Source of the DNA: Chengkuizengella axinellae
Lineage (GTDB): Bacteria; Bacillota; Bacilli; Paenibacillales; KCTC-33759
Assembly (NCBI RefSeq): GCF_030730905.1
Contig: NZ_JAVAMP010000014.1
Span: 47,740 to 111,739 of the forward strand
Length of the DNA: 64,000 nt
Direction of reading: 5' to 3'
The stretch's first letter is position 1; every line of letters starts with the position of its first letter. Below are positions 35,790 through 45,525 of this stretch, piece by piece. The notes beneath the pieces are model-generated. The model had not been told where the DNA came from, did no database searches, and saw only the letters and a program-made list of their open reading frames with translations. Position numbers and translations under genes: made by a program.

Positions 35790-37859
35790 TTATTTCTTTA
35801 TCTTTTTTTCACTTTTTGTAGTAATTTCATAAGTGAAATCTACTACACCTTTTTCTCCACCTGTTGGAGCATACCAGATAATCATGTAGTTTTTACCTTC
35901 TTTAAATAGTTCTCTTAGTTGCAATGCGTCCTCTTCAGTTACATTAAATGGATCAACATCAACAACTTTATACTCCGTTTTCTTTCCTTTTTTATTTGTA
36001 CTTTCATTTATAAAAGTAACAGCATACTCTACATATTCACTATTTAGTTCACTCAGAGAATATACACCGTCTAAAGAACTTCCATCATGTAAATATCCAA
36101 TTTCAGGAATAGAGATATTATCCACAAACCATCCAGTATCGTTGTAACTCCAATCTGTCATGTAACGGAAAGATACCCAGATTTCTTGTCCAGCATAAGC
36201 AGATAAGTCAAATGATTCCTGCTGCCAGTCTGCATAATGTCCTGTAAAGCCTGGCAAGTTCTCTTTAATTGTTGGATACCCTTCATCTACGATATCAGAG
36301 CGTGTATTTTCATTTGCTAAATTAGTCCATGTTGCACCTTCATCAGCTGATACTTGAACTACACCGAAATCCCATTGCTCTTCAATATCAATAAAGTTGT
36401 CAAAAGTTAATGTTGCTGCATCTACACCTGTAAGATCAGCTTTAATTACAATGCTATTATCAATCTCATCTCCTGAGTTTGCCCATAACACTTCATTGTC
36501 AGCACCTAATGGATCTGCAACAGATAACCATTTCGCAGGAAGGAATTCTACACCATCAAAACTGATGTTGCGTACTTTATCATCAAGTTCAATCACTTTG
36601 TAATTTGCTCCCCATGCTGGTACGCCATCCTTTTCAAACTCAGCTGCGGATTCAAAATTTATTTTTAAATCAATACTTTCAAACTCGTAAATACCATTTC
36701 CAGGTTTATCACTATCAATAGCTAAAGCTGTACTGAAGTTTTTGAATAACTCACCAAAATCAAGGCCCGTATCAAAAGCTTCTAACTGATTAGAAACACT
36801 TTCAATTCCATTTGCTTCATCGTTCAATAAAGCTTGTACAAAGTCTTTACCAAATTGTTCGCTTAAGTAAAGCTGTAATAAATAAGCTTGACCATAGTCT
36901 GCTAATGTTTCAGGCGATCCACTTGCATAGTACTCGTCCCAATCTACAAGAGAATTTTCAGGATGATCAAGGAAGTAGTTTACATGCCCCATAGGATGTC
37001 CGTATCCTACAATATACTCAGCAAAATCAGACATTCCTTCATTAATCCAACTAGTTTCATCCCCATCTTTATCACTATGAATTAAATGTTGATATTCATG
37101 TGCTACTGTACCAAAGAAAGTACTTTCTAATCTAGTATCCCAATCAGCAGAATCAATTGAGATGATATTACGGTCAATATAATATTCATATGTTGTCCAG
37201 AAAAATCCAGCAACAAAGAACGGATAAGATGGATCATTGTACTGATCATCAATAATGTTATCTACTAGAATAATATTCTTACCTTCTTCAGATACATAAT
37301 AATCTTCTTCAAATCCTACTATTCCAGGTAGAGTTGCATTCTCTCCCGTTAATGTATCTGGTTCACCAAAGAAGTCTACTACCTTAGGATATATGTTTCC
37401 TTCAAACTCATCTCTCATTTTATCGGCTTGTTCTTGCGTAATGACATGTGCTGGTCTTTCATCTCCCTCAGGGAATGAGAGATCATCGGCAATCCATACT
37501 TCAACGTTATCTCCAACACTTCTTAATGTGAATGTTTTAAATTGCAAATCGCGGTTTAAGAAATACTTAGTTCCCCCATCAAATGTAAAATCACTTTCGG
37601 AATCACTTTCAGAATTTGCTGCTTCTTCATTTCCAGAAATAATGATGGATTGCTCTATCAATTTTTCCTCTGCACTCTGTAAAAATTCTAGATCCTCAGA
37701 TTGTTGGCGTAATTCAGAACCAATATCCATAACATCCCCATATCTCTCTGTATTAATATTTGGGGTTGCCGCTGAAACTTGTACTCCTGAAAATGATGGT
37801 ACAATCAATGATGCTGATAAAATTGCAGTTGAAATTGCTGAAATCACTTTTTTCCTCAA
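35790..37859 (-). CDS. Secreted InhA-like zinc metallopeptidase, paralog 2
   Basis: About 689 residues, very similar to paralog 1 throughout. The start is taken as TTG at 37859, seven bases after GAGGGGA; this gives MRKKVISAISTAILSASLIV, matching the signal peptides of the other two, whereas ATG at 37877 adds six residues. Cleavage is likely near VSAA. The zinc site HEYQHLIHSDKDGDE and downstream INEGMSDFAEYIVGYG are intact. The jelly-roll region has YADWQQESFDLSAYAGQEIW. The Ser/Glu-rich linker after the propeptide-like segment varies among the copies. The upstream region differs from that of paralogs 1 and 3, so expression may differ. Confidence 0.87.
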   Translation of the reverse strand: MRKKVISAISTAILSASLIVPSFSGVQVSAATPNINTERYGDVMDIGSELRQQSEDLEFLQSAEEKLIEQSIIISGNEEAANSESDSESDFTFDGGTKYFLNRDLQFKTFTLRSVGDNVEVWIADDLSFPEGDERPAHVITQEQADKMRDEFEGNIYPKVVDFFGEPDTLTGENATLPGIVGFEEDYYVSEEGKNIILVDNIIDDQYNDPSYPFFVAGFFWTTYEYYIDRNIISIDSADWDTRLESTFFGTVAHEYQHLIHSDKDGDETSWINEGMSDFAEYIVGYGHPMGHVNYFLDHPENSLVDWDEYYASGSPETLADYGQAYLLQLYLSEQFGKDFVQALLNDEANGIESVSNQLEAFDTGLDFGELFKNFSTALAIDSDKPGNGIYEFESIDLKINFESAAEFEKDGVPAWGANYKVIELDDKVRNISFDGVEFLPAKWLSVADPLGADNEVLWANSGDEIDNSIVIKADLTGVDAATLTFDNFIDIEEQWDFGVVQVSADEGATWTNLANENTRSDIVDEGYPTIKENLPGFTGHYADWQQESFDLSAYAGQEIWVSFRYMTDWSYNDTGWFVDNISIPEIGYLHDGSSLDGVYSLSELNSEYVEYAVTFINESTNKKGKKTEYKVVDVDPFNVTEEDALQLRELFKEGKNYMIIWYAPTGGEKGVVDFTYEITTKSEKKIKK

Positions 37860-38041
37860 ACTAATTTCCCCTCTCATGTATGTATTCTCTTCATGTCATA
37901 AAACATGACATTATATAATTATACAATGTTATTCATAATTATGAAAGTTGAAAAAAATGGTATGTGGTAAGGCTTACATTTTTTTTATGATATATTACAT
38001 AACATTGTAGTTGAACAAGCCTGTTATTAACCATTTCTAAC

Positions 38042-38071
38042 AAAAAAACTATCCCTCAAGGAATAGTTTTT
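38042..38071. terminator. Intrinsic terminator of the methyltransferase gene
   Basis: ACTATCC pairs with GGAATAGT (one bulged base) around CTCAA, with A and T runs on either side. It lies immediately after the methyltransferase stop. Confidence 0.7.
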
Positions 38072-38725
38072 TTATCTATTAATTTTCTTATTCCCAGAGG
38101 CTACAAAAACGCCTCCTCTATTATAATTGTGATCGAGTTCGAAATGATCCACATGTTTTTTGAAGTACTTCCAAGTTGGTCTTGTTATATCAGATTTGCC
38201 AATCCAATTCACAAATTTCCCTCTGAATGTTAATTCTTCCATATACCAATCCATAATGACAATTCTACCATTGTCCTTCACTACATTTAACATGTTGTCA
38301 ATAACAACTTGCCAATTCTCTATTGCTGTTAATCCCAAATCACATATGACACAATCTATCTTGTTTAAACTAGTTGTTGAAGGTAATTTTTTTCGTAAAT
38401 CTTCATATGATAGCTGTTTCGCATCTGCATGTATTAGCCTGATATTATTCCACTGATTATTGATTATCTTTTTGTTGGCCTGATCCAGCATCCCATTTGA
38501 GAAATCCAGCCCGATGACTAAACCTGTGCCTTTTAAATACTGTTGAACGTATTTAAAGTTCTGCCCTGTTCCACATGCTACATTTATAATGGTCATATTT
38601 TTTTTAATTTGAAGTCTTTTGACCGCTTCTTCTCTTGCTTTTCCATAATATTTCTGAAAAGATATGAAATCGTATATTGTAGAAAACGTGTTGTAGTAAT
38701 TAGGCACTTTTTGCATTCTTCCCAT
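38072..38725 (-). CDS. Class I SAM-dependent methyltransferase (UbiE-like)
   Basis: About 217 residues. The SAM-binding motif is INVACGTGQNF, followed by VIGLDFSNGMLDQA (acidic loop at the second strand) and VICDLGLTAIENW. The N-terminus has NYYNTFSTIYDFISF, as in ubiquinone/menaquinone-type and small-molecule methyltransferases. ATG at 38725 is chosen; GTG at 38731 or ATG at 38716 are possible. The stop of the SDR gene is only a few bases upstream, so they form an operon and may act on the same small molecule or lipid. Substrate unknown. Confidence 0.82.
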   Translation of the reverse strand: MGRMQKVPNYYNTFSTIYDFISFQKYYGKAREEAVKRLQIKKNMTIINVACGTGQNFKYVQQYLKGTGLVIGLDFSNGMLDQANKKIINNQWNNIRLIHADAKQLSYEDLRKKLPSTTSLNKIDCVICDLGLTAIENWQVVIDNMLNVVKDNGRIVIMDWYMEELTFRGKFVNWIGKSDITRPTWKYFKKHVDHFELDHNYNRGGVFVASGNKKINR

Positions 38726-38734
38726 CACCACCGT

Positions 38735-39619
38735 TTACATTGAATTTTTAAAACATTTCATAGTTAAATCCATTACCTTATTTATATTCTCAAAATCGTT
38801 GCTATATTTTGATGAATCAACCCATTTGTTGTTTTCATCAAAGTATTTTCCAGTCAATTCAATCACTTCTTCAGAAGTTGCTAAGTAAGTATATGTTTTT
38901 GCCATTTCTTCAGGTGATATAGAACTTTTGCTTTTAATAGAATAAGCAAATTTAGCAAGCTTCGAAAGATTTGGATAGCGGTTGATATCCAGTTTTACAT
39001 TGGTTACACGGATACAGTTCACAGTAATTTTAGTATTTTTTAATTTTTCTGCAAGCCAATAGGTATACATGACCTGAGCTATTTTAGATTGGTAGTATGC
39101 TTTAGAGACATTAAATTTTCTAGCACGAAATTGTGGATCTTCAAGTTGAACTTGTATAAGAGGATGAACAATCAAACCTTTTGAAGAAATTGTAATGACA
39201 CGCCCTTGAGGACTTAACATGAGAGGTTCTAGCAGAAGCTGAGTTAAGAGTACAGGACCCAAATGATTAGTTGCCCATACACTTTCTATACCTTCATTTG
39301 TTAGCTTAGCTTCTTTTTGACTAATATCAAAAAATGCTGCGTTGTTAATCAGTATATCTAATTTATTGTATTTTGCACGAAATTGTTTAACCATATCTTT
39401 AATGGAGGATTGCAATGACATATCCACAAGCATTAGTTCAATCGATTCACTATTACTTGCTAATTTCACGTCCTTTAAAGCTTCTTCCCCTTTTTCCTTA
39501 TTCCTGCAAGCAAGAATCACATGATAACCTTTTTTTGCTATTTGTATCGCTGCAGCCTTCCCTATGCCAGCATTGGCGCCTGTGATGAGGCATGTTTTAT
39601 TATCCACAATTAGTTCCAC
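38735..39619 (-). CDS. Short-chain dehydrogenase/reductase (retinol-dehydrogenase-like)
   Basis: A 294-residue SDR. The cofactor motif is TGANAGIGKA, with VILACRNKEKGEE suggesting NADP preference. NNAAFF, the catalytic Ser in ISSKG and YYQSK (Tyr and Lys of the active site) are present. The sequence layout is of the retinol/WW-oxidoreductase-like group. It heads a two-gene operon with the UbiE-like methyltransferase (junction of a few bases). The two may modify the same lipid or quinone, which is inference only. Confidence 0.87.
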   Translation of the reverse strand: MELIVDNKTCLITGANAGIGKAAAIQIAKKGYHVILACRNKEKGEEALKDVKLASNSESIELMLVDMSLQSSIKDMVKQFRAKYNKLDILINNAAFFDISQKEAKLTNEGIESVWATNHLGPVLLTQLLLEPLMLSPQGRVITISSKGLIVHPLIQVQLEDPQFRARKFNVSKAYYQSKIAQVMYTYWLAEKLKNTKITVNCIRVTNVKLDINRYPNLSKLAKFAYSIKSKSSISPEEMAKTYTYLATSEEVIELTGKYFDENNKWVDSSKYSNDFENINKVMDLTMKCFKNSM

Positions 39620-39972
39620 CTTCCTTCAATGTTATATATCTATCATGGATGGTATAAATGAAGTTATTAAATAAATCCAAGTCTACAAACCACCTAGTCT
39701 AGACCATGTGGTTTACAACCATTAAACCACTGTTATTTATTCATGTAAATACCTTATATAAAATAATCACCCTATAAGTAGATGTAAGTCCTTGAAATTC
39801 TTAAATGAATTGGTTAATTTCATTTCATAATATGGACTAAAAAAGAAAGAAAGACGCTTTTCTTTTAGAAAAGCGTCAGATTGTTGAAGATCGATTAAAC
39901 TTCTATTAGCTGGTATCGTAATCATGGCAGCGTCACAAGAAGGGTCTCCTACGCCTAAAATGTTATGACTTA
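39620..39972. other. Non-coding gap between GNAT and SDR genes
   Basis: It holds the terminator at 39840-39877 and the upstream region of the SDR gene. An open frame over 39767-39976 is not accepted because it reads through the terminator stem and T-run. Nothing else was recognised. Confidence 0.5.
39840..39877 (-). terminator. Strong intrinsic terminator of the GNAT gene
   Basis: GACGCTTTTC (39853-39862) pairs perfectly with GAAAAGCGTC (39868-39877). On the minus strand a T-rich tract (complement of 39840-39852) follows. Confidence 0.85.
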
Positions 39973-40509
39973 TCAAAAGTCTGCATTATTAAAACCAAAA
40001 AACGTCATCACTCCATCAGGAGTATCTTGTTGCTCCTCCACATAATTACTATTTGTATAATTACCTAACGTTTTTCTCCAAAATCTAAGTGTTCTTATAT
40101 TGTTATCAGTACAATTCGTGTACAATCCCCAGCGGCCTTTGTATTGATTAAATAACATGATCGCAGCCTGCTCAGCGATTCCTCTCCCTCGAAAAAACCG
40201 TAGTAGAAAAAACTCATTTATAATAAAATCTGTCTTTTCTGGTGTAAAAGGAGGTGTAGCAACAAAAGCCAACCCTACTGGAATATCATCTACAGAGATA
40301 AGATGGGGAAATAACACATTATCCTTTTCCCACCAAATATCAAAAAATGTATTCTGTTCTAACAATGTTTTTGTGTCATCCTCTTCAAATACACCAAATT
40401 TATTTGGTGATCTTCCCCAAATTTCCGCCAAATCATAAAGATAGAGAGGGTACAAATTATGAATAACATATTTGTTTGCTTTATTACTTAGATTCACTGA
40501 TATGCTCAT
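39973..40509 (-). CDS. GNAT-family N-acetyltransferase
   Basis: A 178-residue protein with the acetyl-CoA pyrophosphate-binding motif RFFRGRGIAEQAA and the downstream RWGLYTNCTDNNIRTLRFWRK typical of GNAT motif B. PVGLAFVATPPF forms the central strands. AGGAGG lies 10 bp before the ATG. The acceptor is unknown. It is probably a single gene with its own terminator 95 bp downstream. Confidence 0.8.
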   Translation of the reverse strand: MSISVNLSNKANKYVIHNLYPLYLYDLAEIWGRSPNKFGVFEEDDTKTLLEQNTFFDIWWEKDNVLFPHLISVDDIPVGLAFVATPPFTPEKTDFIINEFFLLRFFRGRGIAEQAAIMLFNQYKGRWGLYTNCTDNNIRTLRFWRKTLGNYTNSNYVEEQQDTPDGVMTFFGFNNADF

Positions 40510-40633
40510 ATTGCATTAACCTCCTTTCATTTTCATTTCGTTGTTTCCAAATAAAAGGAAACGCCCGTTCTCCAAATCTTTATATCTCACTATCATCATT
40601 ATAATAAAACTTATTCTTTTAGTTGTTACTGAT

Positions 40634-41089
40634 TTAAAATTTATATTCTTCAAATACTTTTAATCCCTCTTCATTTAAAATTTTCTCTACCACTACTGGT
40701 TTTTGAGGACTTTTATCAAATACTTCTTTACATGATATCATAATGTTACTACCTGCTATTTTTGCTAATTGATCGTGAGATACACTGTATACTATTTTTC
40801 CAAGTTTCGACCAAACCATAGCTCCAGAGCACATTACACAAGGTTCACAACTAGTATATAAGCTATATTGACATAGGTCAAAAATATTATGTTCAGTACA
40901 AAACTTTCTAATAAGTCCGATTTCAGCATGGTGAGTAGGATCACATAAAGTATTAATTTTATTTTCCCCAATCATAATCACTTCATCATCTTTTACTAAT
41001 ATAGCTCCAAAAGGCTCATTTCCTGCCGATCTAGCTTGAAAAGCTATATTCAATGCTTTTTTCATGAAATATTCATCATTTTTCCTCAT
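40634..41089 (-). CDS. Nucleoside/nucleobase deaminase (guanine deaminase or TadA family)
   Basis: A 151-residue zinc deaminase. The motifs HAE (THHAEIGLI, with the catalytic Glu) and PCxxC (CEPCVMCSGAM) bind zinc. FGAILVKDDEVIMIGENK precedes them. Length and sequence fit the GuaD-like or TadA-like group; the FDKSPQKPVVVEKIL tail resembles guanine deaminase relatives more than TadA. ATG at 41089 has GGAGG 10 bp upstream and is preferred over 41110. It is a single gene. Substrate not settled. Confidence 0.82.
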   Translation of the reverse strand: MRKNDEYFMKKALNIAFQARSAGNEPFGAILVKDDEVIMIGENKINTLCDPTHHAEIGLIRKFCTEHNIFDLCQYSLYTSCEPCVMCSGAMVWSKLGKIVYSVSHDQLAKIAGSNIMISCKEVFDKSPQKPVVVEKILNEEGLKVFEEYKF

Positions 41090-41383
41090 CTTTATTAAAC
41101 CTCCATCCAAATGATTAGAACTACTTATTTTCTATTATGGTCACTAACTTCAATGTTTACTTAAGATTTATTGAAAGGATGGTTTCATTTGACGACGACT
41201 GTGATTGATGTGAAGATTCATAGTGTGACCTACAAAATTATTAATCAAGAATACTTGTTGTTTCACAATTTTGCCCGTTTATGAAATAAAAAATCAAAAA
41301 AGCTTGATCAAATTGTATTCAATATCATCTTTCGGTGTAACTTTATTATAAAAATTTCAACAAGTCATCCTTCAATATATCTA
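41090..41383. other. Intergenic region with a possible 31-codon gene
   Basis: TTG at 41189 after AAAGGATGG opens a 31-codon frame on the plus strand (MTTTVIDVKIHS...FARL) ending at 41284. The ribosome site is fair but the peptide matches nothing known to me. It may be a small gene, a gene remnant or chance. The rest holds promoter sequence for the deaminase only. Confidence 0.25.
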
Positions 41384-41824
41384 TTATAATCTAGGATCAA
41401 TTTCTTTCTCACCTGCAACCTCAAACAACAGGTTCACAACAACTTCCTTATACGTTTCATTGTCAGGTTTTATGTCATCATAATTAATATTTAACATTTT
41501 ATTTCCTAAGAAATATTCGTTCTTTGAAGTACGAAGCTTTTTATTAATCCTCTTCTGCTTCATTAACTTATTGTATTTATGTGGGAAGTGATAATCATAA
41601 CCGTAAATAATTGATAAGTAATTTGGATTTCTTACTTTCATATATGGAACTACATTTTGCTCAAGTAGTTCAGGTTTGATGACTACACCCTCCATCCAAT
41701 TATCCACTGTTAGTTTAGAGAAAAATTGCTCTGCTTTCAGGTAACTTTCTGGTTCAGATAAATTAAGAGTGATAAATTCATCGTCTATATTACTAGGAAG
41801 TGCAGCATCTGTAAATATTTCCAT
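41384..41824 (-). pseudogene. C-terminal remnant of a Pnkp-type RNA ligase
   Basis: The 146-residue open frame resembles only the C-terminal part of the ligase domain of bacterial Pnkp RNA-repair proteins. It has EGVVIKP (nucleotidyltransferase motif IV), PYMKVRNPNYLSIIYGYDY (motif V region and following block) and a basic helix then EYFLGNKMLNI. The motif I lysine (KxDG) and the kinase and phosphatase domains are absent. The frame stays open upstream of the ATG for at least 30 codons (DALKLIQSNNMEIF continues the similarity) but then enters the terminator of the InhA-like gene 3, so the gene was probably cut there. No ribosome site supports the ATG at 41824. It should be inactive. Confidence 0.55.
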
Positions 41825-41882
41825 ATGTTATTTGATTGAATCAATTTTAATGCATCCATCAATACATCATATTCAAATACAA

Positions 41883-41936
41883 ATGAAATAAGGGATCGCC
41901 TAGTCGTCTTTTTCAGACTTTTAGAGCAATCCCTTA
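41883..41936 (-). terminator. Intrinsic terminator of InhA-like peptidase gene 3
   Basis: AAGGGATCGC (41890-41899) pairs with GCAATCCCTT (41926-41935), with an inner AGTC/GACT stem. On the minus strand a moderately T-rich tract follows. It lies about 45 bp past the stop. Confidence 0.65.
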
Positions 41937-41979
41937 CCTTTTGAAACGTTTTACAGCCATTTAATCATTTAAGGTGTTT

Positions 41980-44052
41980 TTACTTTTTTATCTTCTCATC
42001 ACTTTTTGTGAGAATTTCGTAAGTAAAATCTACAACACCTCTATCATCACCTTCTGGAGCATACCAGATAATCATATAATTCGTACCATCTTTAAATAAC
42101 TGGCGTAATTCAAGCGCATCTTCATCAGTGATATTAAATGGATCTACATCAATGACTTTATATTTTGTGTTTTTACCATCCTTGCCAACATTACGTTCAT
42201 TGATAAAGGTTACAGCATAATCTACATACTCTTCTTTGAGTTCACCAATGGAATAAAAATCATCTAAAGAGCTTCCATCGTTATTAAACCCAATTTCAGG
42301 AATAGAAATATTATCGATAAACCAACCTGTATCATTGAAACCCCAATCCGTTAAGTAACGAAAAGATACCCATACCTCTTGTCCTGCATATTCAGATAAA
42401 TCAAAAGTTTCATTCTGCCAGCCTTCATAGTGACCTGTAAATCCAGGTAAATTTTCTAAAATTTTTGGATACGGTGGATCTGATATATCAGAACGAGTAT
42501 TTTCATTCCCTAAGCTAATCCAAGTTTCACCTTCATCTGTTGAGACTTGAACTACACCATAATCCCACTGCTCTTCTATATCAATAAAATTATCAAATGA
42601 TAGCGTAGCTTCGCTTACATCTGTAAGGTCCGCTTTGAATATTATACTATTATCAATTTCGTGTCCCTCATTACCCCATAATACTTCGTTGTCAGAACCT
42701 AGTGGATCTGCAACAGACAGCCAATTCACTGGAAGGAAGTCAATCCCATCAAAAGTAATGGTTCTAATTTTATCGTCAAGTTCAATGACTTTGTAATTTC
42801 CTCCCCACGCTGGAACTCCATCTTTTTCGAACTGAGCTGCAGATTCAAAGTTAATTTTTAAATCGATGCTTTCAAATTCGTAGATTCCATTTCCAGGTTT
42901 ACCACTATCAATCGCTAAGGCTGTACTAAAGTTTTTAAACAATTCTCCAAAATCAATACCTGCATCAAATGCCTCTAGTTGATTGTTTATACTTTCAATA
43001 CCATTTGCTTGATCAGCAGCTAAGGCTTGTATGAATTCTTTGCCATATTGTTCACTCAAATATAACTGGAGCAAATAAGCTTGACCATAATCAGCTGTTG
43101 ATTCAGGAGCTCCTGATGCAGCATACTCATCCCATGCTACAAGAGAATTTTCTGGTTTATCAAGGAATGCATTCACATGACCCATTGGATGGCCATATCC
43201 AGCGATGAACTCCGCAAAATCACTCATTCCTTCATTTATAAACTGCACTTCATCTCCATCTTTATCACTATGAATAAGATGTTGATATTCATGTGCTGTA
43301 GTACCAAAGAATTGTTCTAATCTATTTTCCCAATCTAGCGTATCAATCGTAATAATATTTCGGTTAATATAATCCTCGAACGTTGAGAAGAAAAATCCAC
43401 CAGTGAAAAATGGATAGGTTGGATCATAGTAATTCTCATCTATAATGTTGTCTACTAAAATAATATCTTTACCTTCCTCAGACACGTAATAGTCTTCAGG
43501 AAGCCCTAAAATTTCAGTTAAAAATGAATTTTCCCCAGTAAGAAGATCTGGATCACCAAAGAAATCAGTTACCTTAGGATATATATTCCCATCAAATTCT
43601 TCCCTTAATTGATCTACTTGTTCCTGTGTTACTACATGAGGAGGTCTATCATCTCCTTCAGGGAATGAAAGATCATCTGCAACCCAAATTTCTACTCCTT
43701 CACCCACACTACGTAATGTGAAGTCCTTTAAAAACAGTTGACTATTTTCATCAATCACTAAGAAAGGTTTTGTTCCTCCATTAAAAGTAAAGTTGTCTTC
43801 TTCTGAGCTTTCACTTTCATCGTTAGTTGAAAAAGAGGCTGCTTGCTCTCTCAATTTTTCATCTGCAAGCTTTAGATACTCCTCATCTTGGGATAAATCC
43901 CTTAGTTTAGGCCCAATATCCAAAACATCACCATATCTTTCGATATTATAATTTTCGTTTTGAGCCTCTGCTTGCCCTGGTGAAAACGATGGAACGATAA
44001 GTGAAACTGACAATAAAACGGTTGAAATAGTGGAAATGATTTTCTTATTCAC
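41980..44052 (-). CDS. Secreted InhA-like zinc metallopeptidase, paralog 3
   Basis: A 690-residue secreted paralog, the most diverged of the three. It starts with GTG after GAGAGGAG; the signal peptide ends near AEA (residue 30). The zinc site is HEYQHLIHSDKDGDEVQFINEGMSD with an intact downstream Glu. The loop after FFSTFEDYINRNI has one residue fewer before the HExxH helix (LEQFFGT versus LESTFFGT). The jelly-roll region reads HYEGWQNETFDLSEYAGQEVW. It is separated from paralogs 1 and 2 by six genes. Upstream it shares the promoter element of paralog 1, which suggests common control. Confidence 0.87.
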   Translation of the reverse strand: MNKKIISTISTVLLSVSLIVPSFSPGQAEAQNENYNIERYGDVLDIGPKLRDLSQDEEYLKLADEKLREQAASFSTNDESESSEEDNFTFNGGTKPFLVIDENSQLFLKDFTLRSVGEGVEIWVADDLSFPEGDDRPPHVVTQEQVDQLREEFDGNIYPKVTDFFGDPDLLTGENSFLTEILGLPEDYYVSEEGKDIILVDNIIDENYYDPTYPFFTGGFFFSTFEDYINRNIITIDTLDWENRLEQFFGTTAHEYQHLIHSDKDGDEVQFINEGMSDFAEFIAGYGHPMGHVNAFLDKPENSLVAWDEYAASGAPESTADYGQAYLLQLYLSEQYGKEFIQALAADQANGIESINNQLEAFDAGIDFGELFKNFSTALAIDSGKPGNGIYEFESIDLKINFESAAQFEKDGVPAWGGNYKVIELDDKIRTITFDGIDFLPVNWLSVADPLGSDNEVLWGNEGHEIDNSIIFKADLTDVSEATLSFDNFIDIEEQWDYGVVQVSTDEGETWISLGNENTRSDISDPPYPKILENLPGFTGHYEGWQNETFDLSEYAGQEVWVSFRYLTDWGFNDTGWFIDNISIPEIGFNNDGSSLDDFYSIGELKEEYVDYAVTFINERNVGKDGKNTKYKVIDVDPFNITDEDALELRQLFKDGTNYMIIWYAPEGDDRGVVDFTYEILTKSDEKIKK

Positions 44053-44127
44053 ACTTTTTCTCCTCTCAGATATTATTTACACCCTCACCATAAATTAATT
44101 TTCTTCAATTTACATTTTATGGTTCAA

Positions 44128-44157
44128 GGCTTGTACTATATCAGTATACAATCCTTA
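44128..44157 (-). promoter_or_regulatory. Promoter element shared with InhA-like gene 1
   Basis: On the minus strand TAAGGATTGTATACT is followed by GATATAGTACAAGCC, almost the same as 35507-35535. TATACT is a likely -10. The leader to the start codon is about 80 nt. Confidence 0.55.
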
Positions 44158-44259
44158 CCATGGGAAAACTGTTGAAATGTCAGGTGAAAAAATAGCTTTT
44201 TATAGCGAATTTTATCATTTAATAGATAACAACAAAGGGATGATTTACCTTTTTATATT

Positions 44260-44296
44260 AAAATAAAAGCAGGAAACCTAGTATATGGTTCCTGCT
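44260..44296 (-). terminator. Intrinsic terminator of the YhgE-like permease gene
   Basis: AGCAGGAAACC pairs with GGTTCCTGCT (one bulge), followed on the minus strand by TTTATTTTAA. Confidence 0.75.
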
Positions 44297-44306
44297 AGTT
44301 CATTAT

Positions 44307-45485
44307 CTAAGCACCTGCTCTATCTCTCTCTTTTTGAGCCTTATCCCCTCTTTGTGGTTTCAAGAAAGCTAAGTACATCAAAACTAAACTTCCAATTCCA
44401 ATCCATGCCAACGTTCCAACTCCATTTTCAAAAGGAGACGCTTCAAAAAATAAAAAATCTTTAAAATGCTCAACACTGAATCTAAATGGAACCCAGGAAT
44501 ACAACCCATTTTGTGTAATGCTAGGTAAAAGTTCTGGAGCCATCGTTAAAATCGGCATAGAAAAAAAGAATAATAGTATAATGAGTGGAGCTGCAGCAAA
44601 TCCAATCCAATTTAGCATTGCATTTTGAATAAAGAAAAAAGAAAGCCCTATAAGTATCATCAGCACATACATTTCTCCACTGTTTGGAATGCTAACATCC
44701 AATATTCCCTCTGTTATCCATAGTACAAATACTGATATTGTTCCAACAAACACAATACCTCCAACGATTTGAAAAGATATAGATCTAAATGTAAGCCGAT
44801 TACTGACTTTTTTCTGCAACATAAACAAAACCATAGAACTAATCAATATAGTCAACCATAAAATTTGAGTAAATAAAGCAGGCGTATTCCCATTTGCTGA
44901 CTTTGATCCAACAGGATTTATTTTTTCAGTTATGATTTGAATCGGTTGTGTTAATGCTTTCGCCTGCTCCATTGTAATCTGTATTTGACTCTGCTCAATT
45001 TGTGTAAATAATTGATCTTGAATTTGTTGATTAAATGTAGTCAGGAAACCATTTACGATTTGTGAGGATATCGTGGCCCCAGTCATATTCATCCCTTCAT
45101 TAATATACATAATCACTTGAGGGTGAATTACGTTGTCGGATAATAACGAAAAAACATCACGTGATAAACCTTCTGGCAGCACTATAGCTGCATAATGTTT
45201 TTTCTCATTCATCTCATTGACAGCTTCTTCCTCACTAGATAAAAAAGACCACTTCACTGATGAATTCTCTGTGCTGTTTATTTTCACCTTTAACATTTCT
45301 CCAAAATTCATACTACTTCCATCTGGGAGCTTCATCCCTTCATCTTGAACAACGATTGCAATCGGAAGCTTTTCAGGTACAGGATTCACGGTTGAACCCA
45401 TAAATGCGAAAGTAAATATAAACACTGCTAAGATAGTACTGACTAATCCACCCCAAAATAGCTTTTGACTAAACAACTGTTTCAT
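44307..45485 (-). CDS. ABC-2/YhgE-Pip-like membrane permease (DUF3533-like)
   Basis: A 392-residue membrane protein. One helix near the N-terminus (about 12-31) is followed by a large external domain (about 35-200) with LPIAIVVQDEG and YAAIVLPEGLSRDV, then four or five C-terminal helices from about 205 to 375. This plan is that of YhgE/Pip and DUF3533 proteins, often next to TetR regulators and linked to export of lipids, drugs or secreted proteins. No ATPase gene is adjacent. The TetR gene is divergent and shares an operator region, so this gene is likely its target. Confidence 0.75.
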   Translation of the reverse strand: MKQLFSQKLFWGGLVSTILAVFIFTFAFMGSTVNPVPEKLPIAIVVQDEGMKLPDGSSMNFGEMLKVKINSTENSSVKWSFLSSEEEAVNEMNEKKHYAAIVLPEGLSRDVFSLLSDNVIHPQVIMYINEGMNMTGATISSQIVNGFLTTFNQQIQDQLFTQIEQSQIQITMEQAKALTQPIQIITEKINPVGSKSANGNTPALFTQILWLTILISSMVLFMLQKKVSNRLTFRSISFQIVGGIVFVGTISVFVLWITEGILDVSIPNSGEMYVLMILIGLSFFFIQNAMLNWIGFAAAPLIILLFFFSMPILTMAPELLPSITQNGLYSWVPFRFSVEHFKDFLFFEASPFENGVGTLAWIGIGSLVLMYLAFLKPQRGDKAQKERDRAGA

Positions 45486-45525
45486 TTTACCCCTCCACTC
45501 TTTGAACCTATTGAAAGATCAATTT

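Noticed and set aside
39767..39976. 69-codon minus-strand frame overlapping the end of the GNAT gene
   Set aside because: It reads through a perfect 10-bp terminator stem and T-run at 39840-39877 and has no ribosome site.
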